Both the position numbers and the translations under genes were made by a program. A stretch of DNA of 64,000 bases from CAVQXR01 sp963717955 (GTDB lineage Bacteria; Actinomycetota; Thermoleophilia; Gaiellales; Gaiellaceae). Shown here in pieces: positions 29,653 through 37,547 of this stretch; position 1 is the stretch's first letter, and the number at the start of each line of letters is the position of its first letter. The DNA lies in assembly GCA_963717955.1 (NCBI GenBank), contig CAVQXR010000001.1, positions 558,001-622,000 of the forward strand. Direction: 5' to 3'. Below the pieces are notes generated by a model that was given only the letters and a program-made list of their open reading frames with translations, had not been told where the DNA came from and did no database searches.

Positions 29653-30028
29653 GTACGATCAGCGCGAGGAGGCCGTGCAAGCCGTTGAGCCAGCCGCCGC
29701 GCTCGCTCTTGTCCCCGATCAGAAACAGCTGGGCCGTCCCGATCAGCGGCAGGAGAAACGCGAACCCGACCCGCCGCCAATTGCCCCAGTAGCCGACCAG
29801 GGCCGCCAGAAAGACCACGAGCTCGACGCCATGGGTGATGAACCCGAGAGTCTCATGCAGCTCGAGTGCGTCCGGGCCTGCCCCGCGGACGTACGCGGCG
29901 ATCGAGAACGCTTGCAGGAGCACCGCCAGGGCGACGAACAGGGCCTGAGTACGTACAGCCAGACGAATCCCCGCCGCAGGCGGGACGACTCGCGCGCTCT
30001 TGGTGAGCCGGTCGGCCTGGCCGATCAC
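29600..30028 (-). CDS. Integral membrane protein with four helices
   Basis: The product has four hydrophobic segments (ALFVALAVLLQAFSIAAYV, HGVELVVFLAALVGYWG, VGFAFLLPLIGTAQLFLI, LNGLHGLLALIVLMLAAVL) with His residues HETLGFITHG and LHGLL in helices, a pattern seen in small haem-associated or DoxX-like membrane proteins; no family is assigned. The frame is open to a TTG at 30100, but I favour the GTG at 30028 because the extra residues look non-coding. It overlaps the kinase remnant tail to tail. Confidence 0.65.
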   Translation of the reverse strand: MIGQADRLTKSARVVPPAAGIRLAVRTQALFVALAVLLQAFSIAAYVRGAGPDALELHETLGFITHGVELVVFLAALVGYWGNWRRVGFAFLLPLIGTAQLFLIGDKSERGGWLNGLHGLLALIVLMLAAVLAQDGIRWLRR

Positions 30029-30160
30029 CTTACCCAAGCCATCCGGTTCTGAGCGTCCGGCGTTGCTGGCGCATCGGGGAGGTATCCACTGGGGCGCCAA
30101 TTGCCCGCCCGGATCGCCGGGGCTATCCCACGGGCAGCTGGTTGCCCCGAGCTGCGGGCT

Positions 30161-30625
30161 CTAGTCCTCCCCGTCCCAGTAGTCGAGGGTCGGCCCGGGC
30201 CGGCTCAGGAGGATCCGCTCGCCGGTGACGCTGCGGGCGCCGACCTTGCCGCTGTCGAGATACTCGACGATGTCCGGGGCGATGAGCGTCGAGAGCATCA
30301 GGACGCGGACCGGGGAATCCGTCCGGTTGCTGACCTGGTGCGCGCCGTCCTTGCCTCGCAGAAAGCAGACGACATCGCCCTCCTTCAGGTTCTGCTCTCC
30401 TTCGGGTGAGCGCAGGGTGGGCGATCCGCGGACGACGAGGAGCCATTCCTCGTTCGCGTGATGTGTGTGGTACGGCCATAGCCGATCTCCGGGCTCGAGC
30501 TCGTACATGCTTGCGCCGATGAGCTCTGCGCCGATGCGCGCGCCGATCCAGGCATCCTTCGAGCGCCAGCCCTTCCGCTCCTCGGCCCGGTCCCACTCGT
30601 CCCCATGGAGATTGAAGATCTTCAC
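30161..30625 (-). CDS. Cupin-domain protein
   Basis: A 154-residue single cupin with motif 1 PGDRLWPYHTHHANEEWLLV (two His and Glu metal ligands) and motif 2 KEGDVVCFLRGKDGAHQVSN (second His). This is a complete metal-binding set, similar to mannose-6-phosphate isomerase-like or general sugar/auxin-binding cupins; substrate unknown. GTG 30625 follows a minus-strand TAGGAT box by 6 nt. Confidence 0.82.
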   Translation of the reverse strand: MKIFNLHGDEWDRAEERKGWRSKDAWIGARIGAELIGASMYELEPGDRLWPYHTHHANEEWLLVVRGSPTLRSPEGEQNLKEGDVVCFLRGKDGAHQVSNRTDSPVRVLMLSTLIAPDIVEYLDSGKVGARSVTGERILLSRPGPTLDYWDGED

Positions 30626-30631
30626 GGCGAG

Positions 30632-30637
30632 ATCCTA
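30632..30637 (-). promoter_or_regulatory. -10 box TAGGAT
   Basis: Minus strand, 6 nt before the cupin GTG at 30625. Confidence 0.5.
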
Positions 30638-30732
30638 GACGGCCGGCGACGCCGAGAAGAATGCCCGGCCCGCGTCGCCGTGTCGGCGCCCCTGTTCCCG
30701 GGCCCGCACGCGGCGCTCAGGCAGAATGTCGG

Positions 30733-30969
30733 ATGATGGCAACCGAGCGGCTCCGCATCCTGCTCAGCGAGGCATTCCCCGAGGCGTCGACGGTCGACGT
30801 GATCGACCGCACCGGGACCGGCGATCACTTCCAGGTCGTGGTCGAGAGCAGGCGCTTCTCGGGGCTCACCCTCGTCGAGCAACACCGGCTCGTGCACGAC
30901 GCGCTGGGGGAGCCGCTTGCCGACGGCACGATCCACGAACTGCGAATCCGGACGAGAGGACCCCAGTGA
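30733..30969 (+). CDS. BolA-family protein
   Basis: BolA proteins pair with monothiol glutaredoxins to handle [2Fe-2S] clusters. The 78-residue product has the class II KH-like fold signature: IDRTGTGDHFQVVVESRRF and LTLVEQHRLVHDALG, with a His in the VEQHR position that coordinates Fe-S in partners. Two adjacent ATGs (30733, 30736) are possible. It overlaps the downstream glutaredoxin gene by 4 nt (GTGA), which strongly supports joint function. Confidence 0.9.
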   Translation: MMATERLRILLSEAFPEASTVDVIDRTGTGDHFQVVVESRRFSGLTLVEQHRLVHDALGEPLADGTIHELRIRTRGPQ

Positions 30970-31355
30970 GCGAGCTTCACGATCGCATCAAGGAGATCAT
31001 CGAGAACGAGCCCGTCGCCGTGTTCATGAAGGGCACCCCGCAGTTCATCGGCTGCGGGAACTCGGCCCGGGCGCTCCAGGCCCTGCGGTCGGCCGGCGCG
31101 CCGGTGACGGCGATCGACATCCTGCCGGACCCGCAGATCCGCCAGGAGCTGTCAGCCCTGTCGGGGTGGCCGACGATCCCCCAGGTGTTCGTGGGCGGGG
31201 AGCTGATCGGCGGCGCAGACATCACCGAGGAGCTCGCAGAGACGGGCGAGCTCGAGCGCAAGCTCGAGGAGAAGCTCGGGCCGGACTACCGCTCCGACGC
31301 GCCCGAGGAGGTCATCGACCTCGCGTCCGGGGGCAGCCCCTTCCGGATCGCCTGA
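30966..31355 (+). CDS. Monothiol glutaredoxin (Grx4 family) with CGNS site
   Basis: Grx4-type proteins carry [2Fe-2S] clusters with glutathione. The 129-residue protein has the family frame VFMKGTPQFIGCGNSARALQ, WPTIPQVFVGGELIGG and ADITEEL. The active site reads CGNS (Cys30-Ser33) instead of the canonical CGFS; Phe is replaced by Asn while Cys, the TVP-like TIP motif and the GG..D motif stay. It is translationally coupled to bolA. The C-terminal extension (about 25 residues, acidic) is unusual for E. coli GrxD. Confidence 0.9.
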   Translation: MSELHDRIKEIIENEPVAVFMKGTPQFIGCGNSARALQALRSAGAPVTAIDILPDPQIRQELSALSGWPTIPQVFVGGELIGGADITEELAETGELERKLEEKLGPDYRSDAPEEVIDLASGGSPFRIA

Positions 31356-31370
31356 GCGACGCTCCGGCGC

Positions 31371-32186
31371 TCAGGCAGCGGCGAGCGCGGCCCGGATCGC
31401 CTGGTGGCTCTCCTCGTCGGGTGACTCGCTGATCACGGTTGCCGCGCGCGAGAAGGCCGCGAGCGCGTCGCGCAGCGGTTCGGCACGCAACGTTCCCTGC
31501 CCGTAGGGCAGGTGGCGGGTCTCGTTCCGGTTCGCGTAGGCGATATCGGCGAAGTGGATGTGGAACGGCGCGTCCGGAGGGAGCGCGGTATCGGCGCGCC
31601 CCAGGATCTCCCCGAAGGCGGCCGGCTCGAGGAAGGCGCCGTCCGTGACCGCATGCAGATGCGCGAAGTCGATCACGGGGTGGACCCAGCCGGCCCGCTC
31701 GGCGATCTCGAAGACGTCGTCGGCGGATCCGAGCTCGCGCACGCGGCCCATCATCTCGACGCCGAACGGGACGTCGCGCTCCTTCGCAAGGAGGCGCTCG
31801 CGGAGCTCGCCGAGCTGCTCGACGACGTCGTCGAGCGCCTCCTCGCGGCTGCGCCCGAGGAGGAAGCCCGGGTGGAAGACGACGAGCGAGGCGCCGCAGG
31901 CCGTTGCGAGGCCGGCGGTGTGGTCGAGCATTCCGAGCGCCCGCTTCAGCTTCGCGGCACGGTCGACGTGCCCGAGAAACGCCGCGATCGGCGCGTGCAC
32001 CGAGAGGGCGATCCCCCCGGCGCGAGCAGCTTCTCCGAGCGCGAGCGCGAACTCCCGGTCCATCCAGAACCCGCCCTCGAAGTCGAGCTCGCAGGCGCCG
32101 TAGCCGTGCTCGACGAGCATCGCCACGGCCTCCGCCGGCGACTCGCGGCTCGGGAGCCACGCGGGCCCGACCCGGATCGATCCCAT
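31371..32186 (-). CDS. AP endonuclease family 2 / sugar-phosphate isomerase-like TIM barrel
   Basis: The 271-residue protein has metal-site segments in the order seen in endonuclease IV-like TIM barrels: LSVHAPIAAFLG, VVFHPGFLLGRS, GVEMMGR, VIDFAHLHAV, PFHIHFADI and TVISESP. Endonuclease IV itself uses a three-zinc site; this protein keeps the His/Glu/Asp pattern but is short and could be a sugar isomerase relative. ATG 32186 lies 6 nt after a minus-strand TAGACT box. Confidence 0.8.
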   Translation of the reverse strand: MGSIRVGPAWLPSRESPAEAVAMLVEHGYGACELDFEGGFWMDREFALALGEAARAGGIALSVHAPIAAFLGHVDRAAKLKRALGMLDHTAGLATACGASLVVFHPGFLLGRSREEALDDVVEQLGELRERLLAKERDVPFGVEMMGRVRELGSADDVFEIAERAGWVHPVIDFAHLHAVTDGAFLEPAAFGEILGRADTALPPDAPFHIHFADIAYANRNETRHLPYGQGTLRAEPLRDALAAFSRAATVISESPDEESHQAIRAALAAA

Positions 32187-32192
32187 TGGCTC

Positions 32193-32198
32193 AGTCTA
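32193..32198 (-). promoter_or_regulatory. -10 box TAGACT
   Basis: Minus strand, 6 nt before ATG 32186. Confidence 0.5.
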
Positions 32199-32236
32199 GG
32201 CCGCACCGGCCTCGCGGATCCGTCCGGTGCTGGCGC

Positions 32237-32242
32237 TACCGT
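32237..32242 (+). promoter_or_regulatory. -10 box TACCGT
   Basis: Six nt before ATG 32249. Confidence 0.45.
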
Positions 32243-32248
32243 CGAGGC

Positions 32249-32491
32249 ATGGCACGGCGCCCCACCCGGATCGAGCTGCTCGAGCTCGACATCGACCTCA
32301 GGCTCACCGACCTCTGGGCGGAGGCGCTCGCCGTCGACGAGTGGAGCATCGAGGTCGTCTCCGCGCTCATGCGGGCGGCCTACGGCAAGGGGTACTGCGA
32401 CGCGCTGACCGAGGACAAGCCTGGCTCGCTGTGCCGAGACCATGGCTATGTCATCCCGGGACGGCGGGCGTCGCCCATCGTCGATCGCTGA
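32249..32491 (+). CDS. Hypothetical protein (80 aa)
   Basis: A soluble 80-residue protein with an acidic N-terminal half (ELLELDIDLRLTDLWAEAL) and a helix followed by CDALTEDKPGSLCRDHGY. Two cysteines (CDAL, LCRDHGY) and a His suggest a possible metal site. I do not recognise the family. A -10 box 6 nt upstream supports the start. It precedes the ccm genes by 62 nt. Confidence 0.6.
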   Translation: MARRPTRIELLELDIDLRLTDLWAEALAVDEWSIEVVSALMRAAYGKGYCDALTEDKPGSLCRDHGYVIPGRRASPIVDR

Positions 32492-32540
32492 GAGCCGCGG
32501 CACGGCGGCCGCTTCCCGGCGTGTCGTATCTCCCCCGGGC

Positions 32541-32546
32541 TACAAT
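32541..32546 (+). promoter_or_regulatory. -10 box TACAAT
   Basis: Seven nt before the ccmE GTG at 32554. Confidence 0.55.
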
Positions 32547-32553
32547 CCCAACC

Positions 32554-32964
32554 GTGGCTGCGAAGCGCGTTCCGGTGCGGCTCATCGTCGCGCTGTCCGT
32601 CGCCGTCGTCCTCGGTGTCTTCCTCCTGTACGTGAGCTTCAAGGGCGGCACGACCGACTCGCTGAGGCCGAGCCAGATGATCGCCGGCTCGTACGCCGGC
32701 GAGGAGGTGCAGCTCGCCGGGATCGTCCGGGGGCCGATCACGGGCGATGCCCACGACGGCGGTCTGCGCTTCACGCTCAAGGACTTCGACGGCGCCGAGA
32801 CGGTGGCGGTGGTCTACACGGGATCCGTTCCCGACCTGTTCCGGACGGGACGGCACATCTATCTCCAGGGGACACTCGAGAACGGCACGTTCGTGGGGCT
32901 CGAGGACTCGCTGGTGACGAAGTGCCCCTCGAAGTACGCGCCGAAGGACGGCGAGCCCGCCTGA
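32554..32964 (+). CDS. ccmE: CcmE haem chaperone, CxxxY type
   Basis: CcmE carries haem covalently from CcmC to CcmF on the outer side of the membrane. The 136-residue protein has one N-terminal membrane anchor (LIVALSVAVVLGVFLLYVSF), the OB-fold beta-barrel (VQLAGIVRG, LRFTLKDF, VAVVYTGSVPDLF) and a C-terminal haem site. Instead of the common HxxxY, the motif is Cys124-Pro-Ser-Lys-Tyr128 (LVTKCPSKYAPK), the CxxxY variant known from archaea and Desulfovibrio-like systems. GTG start, 1 nt before ccmF. Confidence 0.93.
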   Translation: MAAKRVPVRLIVALSVAVVLGVFLLYVSFKGGTTDSLRPSQMIAGSYAGEEVQLAGIVRGPITGDAHDGGLRFTLKDFDGAETVAVVYTGSVPDLFRTGRHIYLQGTLENGTFVGLEDSLVTKCPSKYAPKDGEPA

Positions 32965-32965
32965 C

Positions 32966-34966
32966 GTGCCGGGCCTCGGCACCGCCGCACTCGCGATCGC
33001 GCTCGGTCTCGCGCTGTACGCCACACTGGCCGGAAGCTATGCCGCGCTGAGAGGCCGCCGCCGGCTTCGCGACTCCGCACGGAACGCCTTCTTCGCCGCC
33101 TTCGCCGGCTGCCTGGTCGGCTCGTCGGTCCTCATTGCGGCGTTTCTCGGCGACGACATGCGGTTCCAGTACGTCGCCGGCCACTCGAGCCGCGACCTCC
33201 CCGCCGTCTACGCGTTCAGCGCGTTCTGGGGCGGTCAGGAGGGGTCGCTCCTGCTCTGGGCGCTGATCCTGACCGGGATGGGCACGGCGGCTCTGTGGCT
33301 CAACCGACGGCTCGTACGCGAGGCGCTTCCCTGGACGGTGCCGATCCTGGGCGGGATCGCCTCGTTCTTCCTCGTGCTGCTCGTCTTCGTGACGAGCCCG
33401 TTCGCGACGCGTCCCGAAGCCGTCGACGGCGCCGGCCTGAACACGAGCCTCCAGAACCCGTACATGATGTCGCACCCCCCGATGCTCTACCTCGGGTACG
33501 TGGGCCTGACGATCCCGTTCGCGTTCGCCATGGCCGCGCTCGCGTCCCGGGTCGTCGACGAGCGGTGGATCGCGGCCACGCGGCGCTGGACCCTCGCCTC
33601 CTGGACGTTCCTCGGGCTCGGGATCCTGATCGGCGCGAAGTGGGCGTACGAGGAGGTCGGCTGGGGCGGGTGGTACGCCTGGGACCCCGTCGAGAACGCC
33701 GCGCTGATGCCGTGGCTCGTCGCGACCGCGTACCTCCACTCGGTGATGGTCCAGGAGAAGAAGGACATGCTCCGCGTCTGGAACGTCGTGCTCGTCGCGC
33801 TCGCGTTCTGCCTGGCCGTGTTCGGCACGTTCCTCACCCGCAGCGGCGTCCTCAACTCGATCCACGCGTTCGCCGAGGGCGGCGTCGGCCCCTGGCTGCT
33901 GGCGTTCATCTGCATCGTCGCGGCGGCGTCCGTGATCCTGATCTCGAGCCGCCTGCCCCAGCTCAGGGCACGGGTGAAGATGGAGTCGCTCGTATCGCGC
34001 GAGGCCGCGTTCCTCTACAACAACCTCTTCCTCATCGCCTTCGCGCTCACCGTGCTGTGGGGCGTCGCCTGGCCCCTCATCTCCGAGGCGGTGCGGGGCG
34101 TCCAGGTGAGCACGGGCCCGCCCTACTACGACTTCTTTGCGATCGTGTTCGGGCTCCCGCTCATGCTCCTGATGGGGCTCGGGCCCCTCGTCCCGTGGCG
34201 CCGTGCGTCGATGCGGGCGCTCGGCTCCAGCGTCGCGATCCCGGCGGCGGCGGCCGTTGCCGCCGGCGCCGGGATCGCCGTGGTCGGGGGCGGCGGCAGC
34301 CCGATCGGGCTCGTCGGCTACACGTTCGCGGTCTTCGTCCTCGTTGCGATCGGCCTCGAGTTCGTCCGTGGCACACGCGCCCGCAAGGCGCTCGGCGACG
34401 GCGGCTGGGCGGCGTCGTTCACATCGCTCGTCGGCCGCAACCGGCGCCGGTACGGCGGCTACGTCGTCCACGCCGCGATCGCGCTGCTCGCCATCGGCGC
34501 TGTCGGCGTCGGCGCCTTCGGCTCCGGCGAGAGGCTGAGGGCCAGCACCGGCGACGCCGTCGAGGTCGGCGGCTACGAGGTTCGGCTGCTCGGCGTCACC
34601 GACGAGCGGATCGAGAACCGCGAAGAGCTCCGGGCCCGGCTCGCCGTCTCGCGCGACGGAGAGTCCCTCGGGACCATCGAGGCGGGGAAGAACCGCTACT
34701 TCCCCGACTCGGAGGGTGGCATCACGAACGAGGTCGCGATCCGGACCGATTGGCTGCGGGCCGAGGATCTCTTCATCATCGGCGAGCAGTTCAACGAGGA
34801 CGGGTCGGTCGACCTGAACGTGATCGTGAACCCGCTCGTGAACCTGATCTGGGCCGCGGGTCTCCTGTTCCTGCTCGGCTCGCTCGTCGCCATGTGGCCG
34901 GATGCACGCGAGCAGCGCCGGCTCGCGCGGCGCTTCGCGGAGTCGAAGGCGCTCGCGCCGACGTGA
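32966..34966 (+). CDS. ccmF: Cytochrome c haem lyase subunit CcmF
   Basis: CcmF attaches haem to apocytochrome c in System I maturation. The 666-residue polytopic protein has the tryptophan-rich WWD haem-handling signature (WGGWYAWDPVENAALMPWL), early FWGGQEGSLLLW, and multiple membrane helices with conserved His (HPPMLYLGYV, HSSRDLPAVYAF), then a C-terminal periplasmic domain. The GTG follows ccmE by 1 nt and the stop overlaps the next gene (GTGA). ccmA-D and ccmG/H are not in this window. Confidence 0.95.
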   Translation: MPGLGTAALAIALGLALYATLAGSYAALRGRRRLRDSARNAFFAAFAGCLVGSSVLIAAFLGDDMRFQYVAGHSSRDLPAVYAFSAFWGGQEGSLLLWALILTGMGTAALWLNRRLVREALPWTVPILGGIASFFLVLLVFVTSPFATRPEAVDGAGLNTSLQNPYMMSHPPMLYLGYVGLTIPFAFAMAALASRVVDERWIAATRRWTLASWTFLGLGILIGAKWAYEEVGWGGWYAWDPVENAALMPWLVATAYLHSVMVQEKKDMLRVWNVVLVALAFCLAVFGTFLTRSGVLNSIHAFAEGGVGPWLLAFICIVAAASVILISSRLPQLRARVKMESLVSREAAFLYNNLFLIAFALTVLWGVAWPLISEAVRGVQVSTGPPYYDFFAIVFGLPLMLLMGLGPLVPWRRASMRALGSSVAIPAAAAVAAGAGIAVVGGGGSPIGLVGYTFAVFVLVAIGLEFVRGTRARKALGDGGWAASFTSLVGRNRRRYGGYVVHAAIALLAIGAVGVGAFGSGERLRASTGDAVEVGGYEVRLLGVTDERIENREELRARLAVSRDGESLGTIEAGKNRYFPDSEGGITNEVAIRTDWLRAEDLFIIGEQFNEDGSVDLNVIVNPLVNLIWAAGLLFLLGSLVAMWPDAREQRRLARRFAESKALAPT

Positions 34967-35301
34967 GCACGATCGCCGTCGTCGTGGCGGCCGTGCTCGC
35001 CGTGCTCGCCGTGCTCGCCGTGGCACGCCCGTTCCTGCGCGACGCCGCCGCAGGCGCCGACGCCGGTCCTCCAATGGAGGAGGACGGGGCGGCCTCCGGC
35101 CGGTTGCGGCTCGCCGAGGAACGCGACCGGGCCCTGCTCGCGCTCAAGGAGCTCGAGTTCGATCACCGCACGGGGAAGATCTCCGACGAGGACTACCGTG
35201 CGTCCGTCGGGCCGCTGCGCCAGGACGTTGCGCGGATCCTGCGCGAGCTCGATGCGGAGGGAGCGGCCGCCGCCGGCGCGCGAGAGGAGCCCGCCGGCTG
35301 A
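34963..35301 (+). CDS. Small membrane-anchored CcmI-like protein
   Basis: This 112-residue protein has an N-terminal membrane helix (IAVVVAAVLAVLAVLAVARPF) and a cytosolic/extracytosolic segment RALLALKELEFDHRTGKISDEDYRA followed by LRQDVARILRELD, the pattern of the N-terminal part of CcmI (apocytochrome chaperone) and of bacterial zinc-ribbon cytochrome biogenesis proteins. Coupled to ccmF (GTGA overlap), it is probably the third gene of a ccmE-F-I-like operon. It lacks the TPR part of full CcmI. Confidence 0.75.
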   Translation: MSTIAVVVAAVLAVLAVLAVARPFLRDAAAGADAGPPMEEDGAASGRLRLAEERDRALLALKELEFDHRTGKISDEDYRASVGPLRQDVARILRELDAEGAAAAGAREEPAG

Positions 35302-35317
35302 TCCCGAACGGGTCGAG

Positions 35318-36508
35318 GTGCCCCGGCTTCGCCGGCTCGTCCTGCCTGCCTTCGCCGTCGCGCTCGCGGTTGCGGCGCCGGCTGCGCTCGCCGATCCCGC
35401 GAGCGAGAAGGCCTCCGTCGACACCCGGATCGACCGCCTGGAGGCGCAGATCGAGGCAGCCAAGCGGCGTGAGCATGTGCTGACGACCGACATCGGCGCG
35501 GCCGCCGAGCGGATCGGCGTCGTCGAGGCACGGGCCGATCAGCTCGCCGGCGCGGTCGCAGCGCTCGAGGCCGAGCTCGTGCGCCACCGGAATCGCCTCG
35601 CCGAGCTGAGGGAGCAGTACGCCCTCGAGACCCGGCTGCTCATGATCGCGGAGCGTCAGGAGCAGGAGTCGGGCGACCGCCTCGAGCAGCGGATCGTCGA
35701 GCTGTACCAGACCGAGCCGCCCGACACGCTCGAGATCCTCCTCACGGTTTCGAGCCTCGGCGATCTCGTCTCCCAGCTCGAGTATTCGGAGACGATCGCG
35801 CGTCGCGACCGGGAGATCGCCGAATCGGTCGCACGGGCACGCGAGGAGATCCAGGCGGCGCGGGCGAGAACGGCGGCGATCAGAGCGGAAGAGGCCGCGA
35901 CGACCGCGGCGCTCGCGTCCCGGACGCTCGAGCGTCAGCAGGCCCTCGACGAGCTGATCGCCCGCCGCGACGAGCTGCATGCCGCCCAGGCCGACCGTGA
36001 GGCACTGCTCGCCGGGATCCAGGTTGCTCGGGAGGACGTCGAGGAAGACCTGGCCGGGCTCGAGGCCGCGAGCGAGGAGCTGACGGCACGCATCAGAAGC
36101 GCCGCGGGCGGCGTCGCCCCCCGGATGGGCAGTGTCGTCCTCACGGGCGCCCTCGGCTGGCCGGTCAACGGCCCGATCACGAGCGGGTTCGGGCAGCGCT
36201 GGGGGAGGCTGCACGCGGGGATCGACATCGGCGTGGGCTTCGGCACGCCGATCGGCGCGGCCGCAGGCGGGGTCGTCATCCATGCCGGCTGGCTGGGCGG
36301 GTACGGCAACCTCGTCGTGATCGACCACGGCGGCGGTCTCTCGACCGCCTACGGGCACCAGCAGGCGATCTACGTCCGCTACGGCCAGCAGGTCGGGCAG
36401 GGCCAGGTCATCGGCGAGGTCGGGAGCACCGGCAATTCGACCGGCCCGCACCTCCACTTCGAGGTACGGGTGAACGGGAGCCCGGTCGACCCACTCGGCT
36501 ACCTGTAG
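35318..36508 (+). CDS. M23 murein hydrolase / EnvC-like peptidase
   Basis: A secreted 396-residue protein: signal peptide (LRRLVLPAFAVALAVAAPAALA), two long coiled coils (about 30-245) as in EnvC/NlpD-type activators, then a peptidase M23 domain with the zinc site HAGIDIGV (HxxxD, His299) and GPHLHFEV (HxH, His378/His380). The catalytic residues are intact, so it may hydrolyse peptidoglycan cross-links rather than only activate amidases. GTG 35318 gives the best signal peptide; upstream in-frame starts lie inside the CcmI-like gene. Confidence 0.88.
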   Translation: MPRLRRLVLPAFAVALAVAAPAALADPASEKASVDTRIDRLEAQIEAAKRREHVLTTDIGAAAERIGVVEARADQLAGAVAALEAELVRHRNRLAELREQYALETRLLMIAERQEQESGDRLEQRIVELYQTEPPDTLEILLTVSSLGDLVSQLEYSETIARRDREIAESVARAREEIQAARARTAAIRAEEAATTAALASRTLERQQALDELIARRDELHAAQADREALLAGIQVAREDVEEDLAGLEAASEELTARIRSAAGGVAPRMGSVVLTGALGWPVNGPITSGFGQRWGRLHAGIDIGVGFGTPIGAAAGGVVIHAGWLGGYGNLVVIDHGGGLSTAYGHQQAIYVRYGQQVGQGQVIGEVGSTGNSTGPHLHFEVRVNGSPVDPLGYL

Positions 36509-36520
36509 AGGGCGCCGCGA

Positions 36521-36544
36521 GCCCGCGGGCAGCGTTCCGCGGGC
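36521..36544. terminator. Bidirectional hairpin between M23 gene and hpt
   Basis: Perfect 8-bp stem GCCCGCGG (36521-36528)/CCGCGGGC (36537-36544) with an 8-nt loop lies between the convergent genes. No U-run follows; termination is inferred from position. Confidence 0.5.
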
Positions 36545-36545
36545 C

Positions 36546-37088
36546 TCACGCAGCCTCGACGTTCACGATTCGCAGGTCGGGCAGGCCGCGGTAGCGCTGG
36601 TCGAGGTCGAAGCCGTAGCCGACGAAGAACTCGTCGGGCACGGTGAACCCCACGTAGCGGATCGGAAGATCGTCGACGAGCCGGCGGTAGGGCCGGTCGA
36701 GCAGCGTGCAGACGGCGATCTCGCGTGGCGCACGCAGGTCGAGCGTCCGGATCAGGTAGTTGAGCGTGAGGCCGGTGTCGACGACGTCCTCGACGATGAG
36801 CACGCGCCTGTCGCCGATCGAGACGTCGAGGTCCTTCATGAGTCGGACGTTGGCCCGGCCGCCGATCCTGCCGTCGTATCCCGCGAGCGCGACGAAGTCG
36901 AGGGTGTGCGGAACGGTGACCGTCCGCGCCAGGTCGGAGACGAAGATCACCGCCCCGTGGAGGACCGAGACGAGCACCGGATCGTCGCCCGCGTAGTCGG
37001 ACGAGATCTCGGCGCCGAGCTCCTCGACGCGCGTCGCGATCCCTGTCCGGTCGAGGTAGACCTCCCCGATGCGAGCGTCGATGTCTAT
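36546..37088 (-). CDS. hpt: Hypoxanthine phosphoribosyltransferase with probable ATA start
   Basis: Converts hypoxanthine/guanine plus PRPP to IMP/GMP. Homology runs from DIDARIGEVYLDRTGIATRV to the C-terminus; motifs are VSVLHGAVIF, LMKDLD and the PRPP loop VEDVVDTGLTLNYL (Glu100-Gly106) and VGYGFDLDQRYRGLPDL. The only ATG/GTG/TTG in frame near the 5' end is GTG 36977, which would remove 37 conserved residues. The first codon that gives a normal 180-residue protein is ATA at 37088, forming an ATAG overlap with the upstream gene's stop. Confidence 0.85.
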   Translation of the reverse strand: MDIDARIGEVYLDRTGIATRVEELGAEISSDYAGDDPVLVSVLHGAVIFVSDLARTVTVPHTLDFVALAGYDGRIGGRANVRLMKDLDVSIGDRRVLIVEDVVDTGLTLNYLIRTLDLRAPREIAVCTLLDRPYRRLVDDLPIRYVGFTVPDEFFVGYGFDLDQRYRGLPDLRIVNVEAA

Positions 37089-37456
37089 CGCCGCCTGTGG
37101 TCGAGGTCGTATTTCCGGGCCAGGCGCTCGAAATCGCGACGGTAGAAGAGCTTGACCCGCACGTCCGGGTACCGCTCACGGAGCTTGCGCAGCTTGCGGT
37201 TCTTGCGCGTGACGAGCGACTGCTTCATCACGGTCAGCTCGACATAGAGATCCTGCTCCGGAAGGTAGAAGTCCGGAGTGATCGCCTCGATCACGCGCCC
37301 GCCGGCATCCTGCTCGAGGACGAACGTTCTCGGCTCGTACTCCCACGGTACCCCGTAGTAGTCGAGGATCTTCGCGCACTCGAGCTCGGCGTCGTTTGCG
37401 AACCGCGGGCCCTCGGCCCCGCAATATGCCTGGAACACCGGAGATTCCAGCGCCAT
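37085..37456 (-). CDS. PD-(D/E)xK-like endonuclease-fold protein of unknown role
   Basis: This 123-residue protein has a restriction-endonuclease-like core: an N-terminal helix (ELECAKILDYYGVPWEYEPRTF), then ITPDFYLPEQDLYVELTVMK with Asp and Glu at the metal-ligand positions. The usual Lys of ExK is Thr here (ELT), with a Lys three residues later, so activity is uncertain. It overlaps hpt by 4 nt and may be coupled to it. ATG 37456 has a TACATT box 8 nt upstream on the minus strand. Confidence 0.7.
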   Translation of the reverse strand: MALESPVFQAYCGAEGPRFANDAELECAKILDYYGVPWEYEPRTFVLEQDAGGRVIEAITPDFYLPEQDLYVELTVMKQSLVTRKNRKLRKLRERYPDVRVKLFYRRDFERLARKYDLDHRRR

Positions 37457-37464
37457 TCACGAGG

Positions 37465-37470
37465 AATGTA
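37465..37470 (-). promoter_or_regulatory. -10 box TACATT
   Basis: Minus strand, 8 nt before ATG 37456; probably drives the endonuclease-like gene and hpt. Confidence 0.45.
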
Positions 37471-37547
37471 CCCATGCCTGCGGACGGCCGGCCGCCGTCC
37501 CAGCGTCGGCGATCTCGTGGAATAGACTCATTGCCGAGGGATCGCGG

